64,000 nucleotides of DNA from CAVTWD01 sp963738325 (GTDB lineage: Bacteria > Actinomycetota > Acidimicrobiia > Acidimicrobiales > Ilumatobacteraceae). The translations under genes were made by a program, and so were the position numbers. The stretch's first letter is position 1; every line of letters starts with the position of its first letter. Shown here one piece after another: positions 17,833-25,865 of this stretch. The DNA lies in contig CAVTWD010000013.1 in NCBI GenBank assembly GCA_963738325.1, forward strand, positions 186,001 through 250,000, read 5' to 3'. The notes beneath the pieces were generated by a model. That model had not been told where the DNA came from. It saw nothing but the letters and a program-made list of their open reading frames with translations, and searched no databases.

Positions 17833-18324
17833 GTGGCGCTTGCCGGGGGTAGATCATCCGACGGGTCGGCCCATCCGGCCGTGCCAACCGCGGGTATGGC
17901 GTGTGGCGGCGATCGGCCGGTCGTGTCGCTCCGAGGCGAACTGGGCGTCGCCACGGTGGGTGTTCTCGCGGAGACGCTGGCGCGGGCGATCGCCGACAAC
18001 GACACCGAACTCGTCGTCGACATGGCCGAGGTCGAGCTCATCGACGACGCAGTGGTCGAAATGCTGAGCCGCGGCCGGGACTTTCTGGAGCTGCGATCGC
18101 GGGACTTGGTGTTGTGGGCGCCGTCGGAGTGCGTCCGCAGCGCCCTGGATGCGGGTGGACTCGCTGGCCTCATCGTTGCATCGACTGGTGACGCGGTTCC
18201 CGAAGCCGGCTCTGGGGCACGTGCTCAGCCTGACTGGTTGCACGCTCCCCGAGCTGACCGGCCGATCCCGGCAGCGGCGCCGTATGCACGCTCCCGTTCC
18301 GTGGGTAGCGGTGCGACCGTGTGA
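17833..18324 (+). CDS. STAS-domain protein (anti-sigma-factor-antagonist-like)
   Basis: This is a 163-residue cytoplasmic protein with one STAS domain (about residues 25-120): VVSLRGELGVATVGVLAETL, ELVVDMAEVELIDDAVVEML, LWAPSECVRSALDAGGLAGL. STAS proteins act in partner-switching control of sigma factors. Here the usual phospho-acceptor Ser after I-D is missing (IDDAVVEML in place of the IDSSG-type motif), so phosphorylation control may be lost. The GTG at 17833 was chosen because it follows an AGGAG site directly after leader copy A. The proline-rich tail is without motifs. The following genes encode GAF-ANTAR proteins. Confidence 0.75.
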   Translation: MALAGGRSSDGSAHPAVPTAGMACGGDRPVVSLRGELGVATVGVLAETLARAIADNDTELVVDMAEVELIDDAVVEMLSRGRDFLELRSRDLVLWAPSECVRSALDAGGLAGLIVASTGDAVPEAGSGARAQPDWLHAPRADRPIPAAAPYARSRSVGSGATV

Positions 18325-18459
18325 GAGGGCCGAGGCTTCCGTGATCACTCGTCCCACTCGGCCTGCGCAGCCAGGTCCGCGGCGCCAACGACGTAGCTGA
18401 TGGCCGCCCGCGATGCCGGCGGCGATGGGGCCACAGCTCGTCGCGATCAGGGCTGAGAG

Positions 18460-19185
18460 GTGGCCGCCGATCGGCTCCTCCGGATCCTCGCCCGGCTCTC
18501 GGCCTTCCCCGCCGTGGAAACGGGCACGGCTCGCCTCTGTGAGTTGTGCGCCGACGTGACCGTCATGAGCGGCGCCGGGATCATGCTCATGTCCGGTGAT
18601 GGGTCGCGGGGCTCGGTGTGCACCAGCAACGAGGTGAGCGCGCTGATCGAGGAGCTGCAGTTCGTGCTCGGTGAGGGGCCTTGCATGGACGCCTACGAGC
18701 AACAGCGGCCGGTGCTCGAGCCCGACCTCGATGCGGCCCCCACGACCCGATGGGCCGCCTTCACCACGCCCGCTGTCGAGGCGGGAGCTCGGGCCGTGTT
18801 CGGCTTCCCCCTCCAGGTCGGAGCTGTCCGCCTCGGCGCCCTCAACCTCTACCGAGACCGTCCCGGCCCCCTGAGCGACGACCAGCACGCCGACGCCCTG
18901 GTCATGGCCGATGTGGCCGCCCGGGCGGTGCTGCTGATGCAGGCCAACGCGCCGCCCGGAGCGCTGGCAGCCGAGCTGGAGGCGGGCGGGAACTTCCAGT
19001 TCGTCGTCCATCAGGCCTCGGGCATGGTGTCCGCCCAGCTCGGTGTCGGCGTGGGCGACGCCCTCATCCGACTGCGCGCCAACGCCTTCGCCAACGACCG
19101 CAGGCTCGCCGAGGTAGCCGCGGATGTCGTGAGCCGACGGTTGCGCTTCGCTGACCGCACCGATGACCAGCGGCCAGCGCATTGA
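18460..19185 (+). CDS. GAF-ANTAR RNA-binding antiterminator-type regulator
   Basis: This is a 241-residue regulator with an N-terminal GAF sensor domain (CTSNEVSALIEELQFVLGEG then PCMDAYEQQRPVLEPDLD) and a C-terminal ANTAR domain (HQASGMVSAQLGVGVGDALI, then LAEVAADVV). ANTAR domains bind paired RNA hairpins to prevent termination. GPCMDAY is the common actinobacterial GAF block. GTG 18460 is the start used. A second GAF-ANTAR gene follows within 121 bases. The ligand is unknown. Confidence 0.88.
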   Translation: MAADRLLRILARLSAFPAVETGTARLCELCADVTVMSGAGIMLMSGDGSRGSVCTSNEVSALIEELQFVLGEGPCMDAYEQQRPVLEPDLDAAPTTRWAAFTTPAVEAGARAVFGFPLQVGAVRLGALNLYRDRPGPLSDDQHADALVMADVAARAVLLMQANAPPGALAAELEAGGNFQFVVHQASGMVSAQLGVGVGDALIRLRANAFANDRRLAEVAADVVSRRLRFADRTDDQRPAH

Positions 19186-19305
19186 AGCGACGCTCGAGCT
19201 GGTCCGCCCTCGCCCGACAAACCGCTGCGGCGTACCATGTGGCCGGTCCCTCAGACGTCGGTGCCCGCCAGGGCCCGGGGCGAGGTCATCGCGAGGGGAG
19301 GTTCC

Positions 19306-20046
19306 GTGTCGAGAGAAGCGCTGCTGGGTCGCACGATGGTGGAACTGGCTGACACCCTCGTCGACGAGTTCGATGTGGTCGAGTTGTTGACCCTGCTCGC
19401 CGACCGATGTGTGGAGGTCCTCGACGTCTCAGCGGCCGGCCTGATCCTGGCCGCCCCCGAGGGGGATCTCCGGGTGATGGCCTCCTCCAGCGAGGCGATG
19501 CGGGTCCTGGAGCTGTTCGAACTGCAGTCCCAGGAGGGCCCGTGCATGGACTGCTACCGCGCCGGCGTCCCGGTCGTGAACCAGGACCTGGCCGAGGTCG
19601 ACGGCCGCTGGCCACGCTTCGCCCCCGAAGCGCTCGAGGCGGGCTTTCACTCAGCGCACGCCCTGCCTTTGCGACTGCGGGGCACGGTCGTCGGCGCCCT
19701 GAACCTGTTCCGGGTCGACCAGGGCGCGATGGACGCAGCCGACCTCGTCGCCGCCCAGGCCCTCGCCGACATCGCCACCATCGCCATCCTCCAGCACCGC
19801 GCCGCGCACGAGGCCCAGGTCGTGAACGAACAGCTCCGCAATGCTCTGAACAGCCGCGTCGTCATCGAACAGGCCAAAGGTGTGTTGGCCGAGCGGCTCG
19901 ACCTCGACATGGAGCAGTCCTTCTCGCAGCTGCGCAGCCACGCCCGCAACCACAACCTCCGCCTCGTCGACGTCGCTCGCGACGTCATTACCGGCGCACT
20001 CCCTGCAGGAACGCTCGAGCCCCCGCGCCTTCCCCACCGCGGCTGA
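19306..20046 (+). CDS. GAF-ANTAR RNA-binding antiterminator-type regulator, second copy
   Basis: This 246-residue paralogue has the same architecture: GAF (QSQEGPCMDCYRAGVPVVNQ, LEAGFHSAHALPLRLRG) and ANTAR (RVVIEQAKGVLAERLDLDME then LVDVARDVITG), joined by a short helix. GTG 19306 is preferred over ATG 19237 because a strong GAGGGGAGG Shine-Dalgarno sits just upstream of it. Possible RNA targets within the element are the repeated leaders upstream of STAS, membrane-protein and ferredoxin genes, but these lack the classical hexaloop pair, so this is conjecture. Confidence 0.88.
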   Translation: MSREALLGRTMVELADTLVDEFDVVELLTLLADRCVEVLDVSAAGLILAAPEGDLRVMASSSEAMRVLELFELQSQEGPCMDCYRAGVPVVNQDLAEVDGRWPRFAPEALEAGFHSAHALPLRLRGTVVGALNLFRVDQGAMDAADLVAAQALADIATIAILQHRAAHEAQVVNEQLRNALNSRVVIEQAKGVLAERLDLDMEQSFSQLRSHARNHNLRLVDVARDVITGALPAGTLEPPRLPHRG

Positions 20047-20229
20047 GAAGCCCGCGCCTGTATCGCCCCCGTTGGTGGCTCAGCCGAGAAGTGTGGCAAC
20101 GACCTCGCCGGCGCGAAAGACCGTGATGTCCCCGTCGATGTGGACCTTAGGACGACCTTGGCAGTGTGCGAGCGGGTCTTGGCAGCGGGCCTTCGGGCGT
20201 ATTCGTGCTGGCTGTCGGAGCTGGTCGCG

Positions 20230-20346
20230 ATCGCGCCGCAGCCGAGCACGACCCGCTGGCGGTGCCAGGTCGAGCACGACGCTGCGCTTATTGCGGTTGA
20301 TGCTGGCGAAGTAGCCGCCGAACTGGGTGCGCCATTCGGTCGGAGA
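20230..20346 (-). pseudogene. Fragment of a CaiB/BaiF-type CoA-transferase
   Basis: The minus strand encodes FGGYFASINRNKRSVVLDL within a frame open from 20559 to 20080. SINRNKRSVVLDL is the hallmark N-terminal block of class III CoA-transferases. Nothing else of the about 400-residue family is found, so it is a relic. Confidence 0.5.
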
Positions 20347-20671
20347 CTCGGCTACCTGTCGAGGATGGCTCCCGATGCCCGTGTGACCGGTCAGACAAGA
20401 AACGGCCAGGTGTTCGCTGTCGCAGCTACGAACCTTGTGGTGGCTGGCCGGGAGGATGGCCTGAGCGGCGCAGCCCGCCGGCCGCGTCTCGGTGACCCTC
20501 GCCGGCACCCGACGTCCTGGCGGCGACTGGTCAGGGTGGCAATACGCTGAATGCTCCACTGAGGACTGCAGCGATGGAGGACGATCGCCCCGGGCCCTGC
20601 TGGCACGAAAGCTCCTGTTCGCCGACCCCTGGGCTCACACCCGAGGGTCGAAAGACAGTATGGACGGCTTC
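20347..20671. other. Gap without a supported gene
   Basis: Between the CoA-transferase relic and the small HTH gene. Open frames are present on both strands but none has recognisable features or a good ribosome site. Confidence 0.3.
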
Positions 20672-20983
20672 TCACCCGGGTGCTCGTCGTCCTCTGCGAC
20701 TGTTCGTCTCGACGAGGAGGTCCAGCACTTCACCGATCGTGCGCTTCTGGGTGATGGCTTCGCGCAGCGGCAGATGGGGCTGGATCTGGTAGCGGTTGCG
20801 GCGACCGTCCTTGTCCTTCACCACGTAGCCGCCCTCGGCCAGGTCGGTGACGATGCTGTAGGCGCTGCGCTCCGTGATGCCCAGCGTGGTGGCGATGTCA
20901 CGCAGACGCACGCCGGGGTCGTGGGCGATGCACACCAGGACCCGGGCATGGTTGGTCAAGAAGCTCCACTCGCCCATGCCCAC
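20672..20983 (-). CDS. Small MarR/ArsR-like winged-helix regulator
   Basis: This is a 103-residue single-domain wHTH protein: FLTNHARVLVCIAHDPGVRL, RDIATTLGITERSAYSIVTD (recognition helix), LAEGGYVVKDKDGRRNRY (wing), then PLREAITQKRTIGEVLDLL. Such proteins in actinobacteria commonly neighbour stress genes. It is divergent from the Hsp20 gene; the palindrome TTTCTAGAAA lies between them, 15 bases from its start, so it may regulate hsp20 and itself. Confidence 0.85.
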   Translation of the reverse strand: MGMGEWSFLTNHARVLVCIAHDPGVRLRDIATTLGITERSAYSIVTDLAEGGYVVKDKDGRRNRYQIQPHLPLREAITQKRTIGEVLDLLVETNSRRGRRAPG

Positions 20984-20998
20984 CAGCCTAGGGGAACT

Positions 20999-21008
20999 TT
21001 TCTAGAAA
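20999..21008. promoter_or_regulatory. Palindromic operator candidate TTTCTAGAAA
   Basis: A perfect 10-bp palindrome in an AT-rich patch (20990-21025), unusual in this GC-rich DNA, between the divergent HTH and Hsp20 genes. The patch probably holds promoters in both directions. Confidence 0.45.
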
Positions 21009-21110
21009 TCTATTGCTAGTTTGGCAGACCCGGTCTATGGTGGAGCCATCACTCCGAGCCTCAGCGGTCGCCGACCGTCAGCTACTCGAGGGCGACCGAA
21101 AGGATCCGAC

Positions 21111-21548
21111 ATGTTGATGCGATTCGAGCCATTCCGAGAGCTCGACCGGATCACCGAGGAGATGCTCAGCGAACGCCGACCCCGCCAAATCCCAGTGGAC
21201 GCATATCGTCGGGGCAACGAGTTCAAGGTTCACTTCGACCTACCGGGCGTGGATGCCCGCTTCATCGAACTGACCGTGGAAAAGGATCTCCTCACCGTTC
21301 GGGCGACGCGGGCCTGGGTCCGGGCGGAGGGCGATCAGATCCAGATCGCGGAACGGGCCCAGGGCGAGTTCGGCCGGCAGTTGTTCCTCGGAGAGGGCCT
21401 GGATCGTGACCGCATCAGCGCCATCTACGAAAATGGCGTGCTCACGTTGACCATCCAGGTCGCCGAGGAGGCCAAGCCCCGCAAGGTCGAGATTGCCCAG
21501 GCCGGGGATGTGGCGCAGGCCGTGACAGCTGGCTCCGTCGCCGAGTAG
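21111..21548 (+). CDS. Hsp20/alpha-crystallin small heat-shock protein
   Basis: This is a 145-residue ATP-independent holdase chaperone. The alpha-crystallin domain covers about residues 20-125: IPVDAYRRGNEFKVHFDLPG, LTVEKDLLTVRATR, GEFGRQLFLGEGLDRD, ISAIYENGVLTLTI, with the C-terminal helper EEAKPRKVEI. It resembles mycobacterial Hsp16.7/HspX-like proteins. ATG 21111 follows an AAAGGA site. A strong hairpin after the stop probably terminates it, so it is a single-gene unit opposite the HTH gene. Confidence 0.92.
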   Translation: MLMRFEPFRELDRITEEMLSERRPRQIPVDAYRRGNEFKVHFDLPGVDARFIELTVEKDLLTVRATRAWVRAEGDQIQIAERAQGEFGRQLFLGEGLDRDRISAIYENGVLTLTIQVAEEAKPRKVEIAQAGDVAQAVTAGSVAE

Positions 21549-21564
21549 ACGACCGGCCCAGGTC

Positions 21565-21598
21565 CAACGGCACGGCTCCGTCGCGAGCCGTGCCGTTG
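21565..21598 (+). terminator. Hairpin terminator after hsp20
   Basis: CAACGGCACGGCT pairs perfectly (13 bp) with AGCCGTGCCGTTG across an 8-base loop, 16 bases after the stop. There is no U-run, as is usual for high-GC actinobacteria. Confidence 0.75.
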
Positions 21599-21837
21599 TC
21601 GAGCCTGCGCTAAGCGGCGGCACCATCGCTTCGGCCACGCCCATGGTGAGCAACCAGGAGCTCACCATGGCTGGCGGGAGCGAGTGAGTGGTTGAAGCAT
21701 GCGGTGGTACGTCGATGGGCTGGCCGGCCAGAACCTCGGTGTGGACACTCCTGCTGACCCCGCGCATTTCCTCTGCGATCGGCACCAAGATCTGGAAAGG
21801 ACGGGCTTGTCAAATGGGGCTCGTGTCTTGCCTGGCC

Positions 21838-22605
21838 TCAGTGGATGCGCCCCTGGCCGACCGGCTCCTCGCCCACAAGTCCTTCGTCGCCAACCGGCCG
21901 CTGAAGCTCGTGTTGGTCGGTGCTGGATCGATGTCCTTCCAGGGCGGCCCTATCGGGTGGGTGGCCGACCATCGGCGCCACCACGTCTTCTCCGACCAAG
22001 CCCCGGATCCCCATTCGCCCCACCGGTACGGGCTCGGCGTCGGTGCGCAAATTCGGGGCTTGTGGCACGCCCACGTTGGTTGGCTTGTTCACCCACGAGC
22101 GCACATCGTGGTCTCGCCACGCCGGTGACCTGCTCCGCGACCGCGACCTGGTCGTCATGAACGCGCTCTTCCCCGTGTGGTGCATCGCCCTCGCTCGCCG
22201 TGCCGTTCGGGCTTGATGGATGTTTGGGGGCGGCGTCGGGGCGGCCCTGACCGCCCTGCTGTGGGCCGGCGGTGTGCGCATCCTCGTGCTGCACCACGTG
22301 ACATGGAGCATCAACTCCCTCTGTCACATGTTCGGTCGCCGACCGTTCACCACCAACGATCGAAGCACGAACATTCCGGCGTTGGCCCTCATTTCGATGG
22401 GCCAGTCGTGGCACAACTGCCATCACGCGTTCCTCGGTCCGCCCGGCACGGCCTGCTTCCCGGCCAGTGGGATTCCTCCGCCGTGCTGATTCGGGCCTTC
22501 GAACGGCTCGGGTGGGCCAGGGACGTCCACTGGCCCACCCCCGAGGCGATACGAGGCCGTGCCACGTGCTCGCGCCGGAACAAGGCGATCCGCACCGCGG
22601 GGTGA
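21838..22605 (+). pseudogene. Acyl-CoA desaturase, 5'-truncated and frameshifted
   Basis: Fragments of an integral-membrane di-iron fatty acid desaturase: FQGGPIGWVADHRRHHVFSD (second His box HRRHH), GLWHAHVGWLF, then HHVTWSINSLCHMFGRRPFT and ISMGQSWHNCHHAF (third box HNCHH). The first His box appears as ADRLLAHKSF, where a HRLLxH motif is expected, so one ligand is lost or miscalled. The N-terminal membrane segments are absent, and three or more frame changes are needed. The gene ends WPTPEAIRGR and a short tail. Whatever the base-call quality, the missing 5' part argues for a true remnant. Confidence 0.7.
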
Positions 22606-22705
22606 CGGAGGGCCCCGCGCCACTGATGAGGGGTCTGCGCGTCCGCCGTCACGGGCGACGCGGTGAGGAGAGAAGACCCACCGGAAATACGGCGAAGATT
22701 TGTCG

Positions 22706-23707
22706 TCACGACACGAAGGATCCGCTCGGCTGGCTTGGCTGAACCTGGCTGTCCACCTCATCGGCGAACCGCAGGATCAGCTCGGCCACCTCCGTGCTGC
22801 GCTCCATGGGCAGCATGTGCCCGGCATCGCGGAACAGCTCGAACCGGGCACCCCGGATCAGCCTGCCGAGACGCACGGATTCGCCCGGCGACACCACCCG
22901 GTCGGACGACCCGGCGAGCAGCAGGACGGGGAGCCCGACGGATGGCAGCGCATCGGTGAGGTCGATGCCGAGCAGCCGACGGGCCAATCCCCGCCGGCGC
23001 TCCACCGGACTGTCAAAGCCGAGGACGCGAGCAGCCTCCACGTGACTGCGACGGGGCTCGGCGCCGAAGTTGGCGCGCGCGAGCACCACGCCGTGGCGAG
23101 GGTGGCGGCTGAATCCCTCGAGGAACGCCCAGTCGAGTGCCGCCACCTCGGCCCGCACCAGGGGTCGGTCCGCCGGCCCCCGGGCCGAGCTGTTGATCAG
23201 TACGAGGGCCGCGACGCGGTCGGCGACGACGTCCGGGCGATGGATGGGCAGGCCGAGAGCAACGGCGCCGCCCATGGAATGGCCGACGACGATGGCCCGC
23301 CGCAGATCGAGCACCTCCAGCACCGTGGCCGCGTCGTCGACGAGCCCGCCGAAGCCGAACATCGGCGGCACCGAGGATGACCGTCCGAAGCCACGGTGAT
23401 CCACGGCCACCACACGCCGGCCCTCGGCCGCCAGCCGGGCGGCCAGCAGAGCGAAGACCCCGAGGGTTCCGCCGTGACCGTGGAGCAGCACCACCGGGCG
23501 TCCCGACCCGCACTCCTCCACATGGAGACGACCACCGTCGGGGGTGGCCAGGGTTCGGGTGCGCTCGGCTGGGAAGGTGAAGTCACGACTGGCGTCGGGA
23601 TCGGGCGTCGACGCGAGCTGAGCCAGGATTCGGCGCTCGTAGGCGGCTATCAGCAGACCAATGGAACCCGCCAGAGCGACCGGCACGATGAACGGCCTTG
23701 CATACAC
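22706..23707 (-). CDS. Membrane-anchored alpha/beta hydrolase
   Basis: This is a 333-residue alpha/beta-hydrolase with an N-terminal anchor (FIVPVALAGSIGLLIAAYER). Catalytic features: oxyanion block VVLLHGHGG, VVAVDHRGFGRS, nucleophile elbow VVGHSMGGAVALG (Ser), acid in LLLAGSSDRVVSPGESV (Asp) and FRDAGHMLPMERSTEV (His). The closest general types are haloalkane-dehalogenase- or esterase-like enzymes; the substrate is unknown. GTG 23707 is chosen because AAGGGGA lies seven bases upstream; the frame is open much further but without support. Confidence 0.85.
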   Translation of the reverse strand: MYARPFIVPVALAGSIGLLIAAYERRILAQLASTPDPDASRDFTFPAERTRTLATPDGGRLHVEECGSGRPVVLLHGHGGTLGVFALLAARLAAEGRRVVAVDHRGFGRSSSVPPMFGFGGLVDDAATVLEVLDLRRAIVVGHSMGGAVALGLPIHRPDVVADRVAALVLINSSARGPADRPLVRAEVAALDWAFLEGFSRHPRHGVVLARANFGAEPRRSHVEAARVLGFDSPVERRRGLARRLLGIDLTDALPSVGLPVLLLAGSSDRVVSPGESVRLGRLIRGARFELFRDAGHMLPMERSTEVAELILRFADEVDSQVQPSQPSGSFVS

Positions 23708-23935
23708 GTAGCGTCCCCTTGGGGCACCCACGGCCTCAGAGAAGGCGCCGATGGCGAAGAACTGGCGAGGCCCGGGCACGCACGCTACCCCGAGTCGTGC
23801 AAGAATCCACTCGTGGCGCCGCAGCCCCAACGCCGAGGACGGTCGGCTGGCATGAGGCCCGCAGCGGTCGACCCGTGCCCGGTGAAGGGTGACGCTCGGT
23901 GGCGCACAGGCGGGAACGCGTATACAGTCACGATT

Positions 23936-24025
23936 GACACGAACGAGCCCGACCGTGTCGGATCCTGTCCGTAACGGCAGCCTCCGGGAGCGTTGCTTCG
24001 GACCCTGGTAGCGCGTCATCGACGC
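23936..24025 (+). promoter_or_regulatory. Repeated leader element, copy B (upstream of the membrane-protein gene)
   Basis: A GACACG/CGTGTC hairpin (23936-23959) is followed by the 40-base core 23986-24025. It is aligned with copy A with the same order and nearly the same spacing, and then ACCAGGAG and the ATG. In GGAGC-GTT-GCTTC and TCGG-ACC-CTGG the differences from copy A keep pairing through G-U changes. Confidence 0.6.
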
Positions 24026-24046
24026 CTTGGAGCGACCAGGAGTCTC

Positions 24047-24757
24047 ATGTCCGCAACGATCATCGCCGGCCCACCCGGTGAACTGGTGTGGAGGATGCAC
24101 CCGTCGAAGCTGGTCGTGGTGGGAGCCGTCACGAGGCGCCTGGTTCCCTACCTCATCGAGGCCACGCTCATCCCCACGGTGGTGTTCTACGTGTGCCTCC
24201 TGGCGCTGAACCTCACATGGGCCTTCGTCGGCGCACTCGGTTGCTCCTACGCTGCCGTCGCTCGACGACGCATGAGTGGCCGCCCGATCCCTGGCCTGTT
24301 GGTGCTCGCCTGCCTCGGCATCACCGTGCGGACGGTCATCTTCCGCTTCAGCAACAGCAGCTTCGTCTACTTCGTGCAGCCGATCCTCCGCACACTCGTC
24401 ACAGCGGCGACGTTCGCCTTGTCCGTCCTCGTCGGTCGGCCGCTCATCGCCCGGTTCGCCTCCGACTTCTGCTCCATGAGCCCAGAAGTTGAGGGGCGGC
24501 CGGCGATCGTGCGCCTGTTCCGACGGCTCACCTACCTGTGGGCCGGCGTCAACGTCGCGTTGGCGGCCGTCAGCATCACGCTGCTCTTGACGGTCCCGGT
24601 AGCTGTCTTCGTCGGCACCACCACCGTGGCGGTCTGGACCATCACGTGCAGCGGGGTCGTCTTGACGGTGTCGGACTCGGTCCGAACGGCCCGCTCCGAA
24701 GGCCTCTCCACCGCGGTTGGGCCCCAAGGCACGATGCGCGCCGTGATCGGCGCTTGA
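24047..24757 (+). CDS. Multi-pass membrane protein, VC0807-like
   Basis: This is a 236-residue integral membrane protein with about six helices: IPTVVFYVCLLALNLTWAFV, FVGALGCSYAAVA, PGLLVLACLGITVRTVIF, TAATFALSVLVG, AGVNVALAAVSITLLLTVPV and WTITCSGVVLTV. The layout (paired helices, then RLFRRLTYLWA) resembles the VC0807/septation-protein-like family of unknown function. The start is ATG 24047 after an AGGAG site that ends leader copy B. Confidence 0.7.
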   Translation: MSATIIAGPPGELVWRMHPSKLVVVGAVTRRLVPYLIEATLIPTVVFYVCLLALNLTWAFVGALGCSYAAVARRRMSGRPIPGLLVLACLGITVRTVIFRFSNSSFVYFVQPILRTLVTAATFALSVLVGRPLIARFASDFCSMSPEVEGRPAIVRLFRRLTYLWAGVNVALAAVSITLLLTVPVAVFVGTTTVAVWTITCSGVVLTVSDSVRTARSEGLSTAVGPQGTMRAVIGA

Positions 24758-24825
24758 CGCTCACGCGATGAACCATGTCGCCCGCCACCCGCGGCTCGAG
24801 AGAGCGATGACCCAGACGGCCGCCC

Positions 24826-25185
24826 ATGCTCGGTGCGGAACCTACGGTTTCGAACCCGCTCTTCCAGCAACGAACGGAGGGCGACCGTGCACGCTGGCAT
24901 GAAGTCGGCCTCGGGAACATCCTCGTGGTGACCACCGCGACGTGCGCCGCGTGCGGCGCCGTGGCCACCCACACGGCACCGTTGACGTCGCGCTGGCGAC
25001 GGGTGCACCCGTGCGGGAGCACGAGCCTGCGGATGGCGCAGGTGCCCGATCCGCCGGTCTGCGATCGCCACTGGGAGGCGTTCCTGCACCGTGAGCGACT
25101 CGCCATCGGGTGGTGCATCGACTGCGAGATGTACGGCGCGCTGGAGACGGCGTCGCCGTGCGGGCGCGGCTTCGAACCGTTCTAG
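24826..25185 (+). CDS. Small Cys-rich (zinc-ribbon-like) protein
   Basis: The frame gives up to 119 residues; the true start may be later (e.g. GTG 24928). Putative zinc ligands: ATCAACGAVATH, HPCGS, PVCDRH and GWCIDCEMYG. The tail ASPCGRGFEPF is also Cys-containing. I do not recognise a named family. It lies in the gap between the membrane-protein gene and the convergent ferredoxin gene. Confidence 0.55.
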   Translation: MLGAEPTVSNPLFQQRTEGDRARWHEVGLGNILVVTTATCAACGAVATHTAPLTSRWRRVHPCGSTSLRMAQVPDPPVCDRHWEAFLHRERLAIGWCIDCEMYGALETASPCGRGFEPF

Positions 25186-25223
25186 GACCCGCTCGAGCGG
25201 CGTTGCTCGCCAACGACAGCCCT

Positions 25224-25622
25224 CTAGTCGGCGAAGACCTCGAGGCTGTGTTGGAGGAAGAACGTGTGGTCGTGACCCTTGTTGGGATCCTCGGCGTTGT
25301 ACTTCGCGCTCCTCGCCGACCCGTCGGGAAGGTGCTCCTCGGAGTAGATCGCTCCGACCGGGCAGACGTCCGGCTGGTAGCAGGCCGTACAGGACGTGCA
25401 CTCCGAGAGGTTCACGTAGAGCAGGCTGTCCCCGAAGACCGCGATGGCATCGGGGTTCGGGAGGTGCGTCGTCTCGATGATCCCGCTGCCCGCCTCGGCC
25501 TCGGAGAACAGCACGTTCTTGTGCGGATCGAACTCGTAGATGCACTGCACGGGGCAGACATCGACACAGGCACGATCCTTCACGTCGATGCACGCTTCGG
25601 TGATGATGGCGAGGCCGGCCAT
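25224..25622 (-). CDS. fdxA: 7Fe-type ferredoxin (FdxA-like) with an insertion between clusters
   Basis: This is a 132-residue electron carrier. EACIDVKDRACVDVCPVQC fits the C-x7-C-x3-C-P pattern of [3Fe-4S]/[4Fe-4S] FdxA ferredoxins, and CTSCTACYQPDVCPVGAIY gives the second [4Fe-4S] site. Between them lie about 40 residues (EAEAGSGIIETTHLPNPDAI and onward) where standard FdxA has far fewer. The second motif has five residues before the last Cys. Leader copy C lies upstream (25746-25786). It is next to the SUF genes, which would make its clusters. Confidence 0.88.
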   Translation of the reverse strand: MAGLAIITEACIDVKDRACVDVCPVQCIYEFDPHKNVLFSEAEAGSGIIETTHLPNPDAIAVFGDSLLYVNLSECTSCTACYQPDVCPVGAIYSEEHLPDGSARSAKYNAEDPNKGHDHTFFLQHSLEVFAD

Positions 25623-25745
25623 GCCTCACCCCCCTCGCCCGCGTCGTCGCCCCGCGTTCATGGCGCCCACCAGGCGGTTCGACGCCGACCTGCCTGGCGC
25701 CCGGGGACGAACACAATCGCTCCACATCCGCGACACCTCGCTTCC

Positions 25746-25786
25746 CATCGGATGCGGGGTCACCAGGGTCCGGAGCGACACCGTCG
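25746..25786 (-). promoter_or_regulatory. Repeated leader element, copy C (upstream of ferredoxin)
   Basis: On the minus strand, GCTCCGGACCCTGGT matches copy B in 14 of 15 positions and is preceded by CGAC-GGT-GTCG in place of the GGAGC-GGT-GCTCC hairpin. The second hairpin region is diverged (GCATCCGATG). It lies about 125 bases upstream of the ferredoxin ATG. Confidence 0.45.
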
Positions 25787-25865
25787 AACGAGCGGGCCCT
25801 CGGCTGCTGCCGTGGCCACGCCCAGGCACCGTAACACCAGCTGTCTCATGAACGATCGGCGCTCA

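Noticed and set aside
17771..24025. Leader cores as classical ANTAR targets with two hexaloop hairpins
   Set aside because: Paired hairpins can be drawn, but the loops are three bases, not the expected hexaloops; kept only as a hypothesis.
23708..24727. Upstream extension of the alpha/beta hydrolase frame (frame open to 24727)
   Set aside because: The text upstream of GTG 23707 is not protein-like, overlaps another gene and leader copy B, and a good ribosome site supports 23707.
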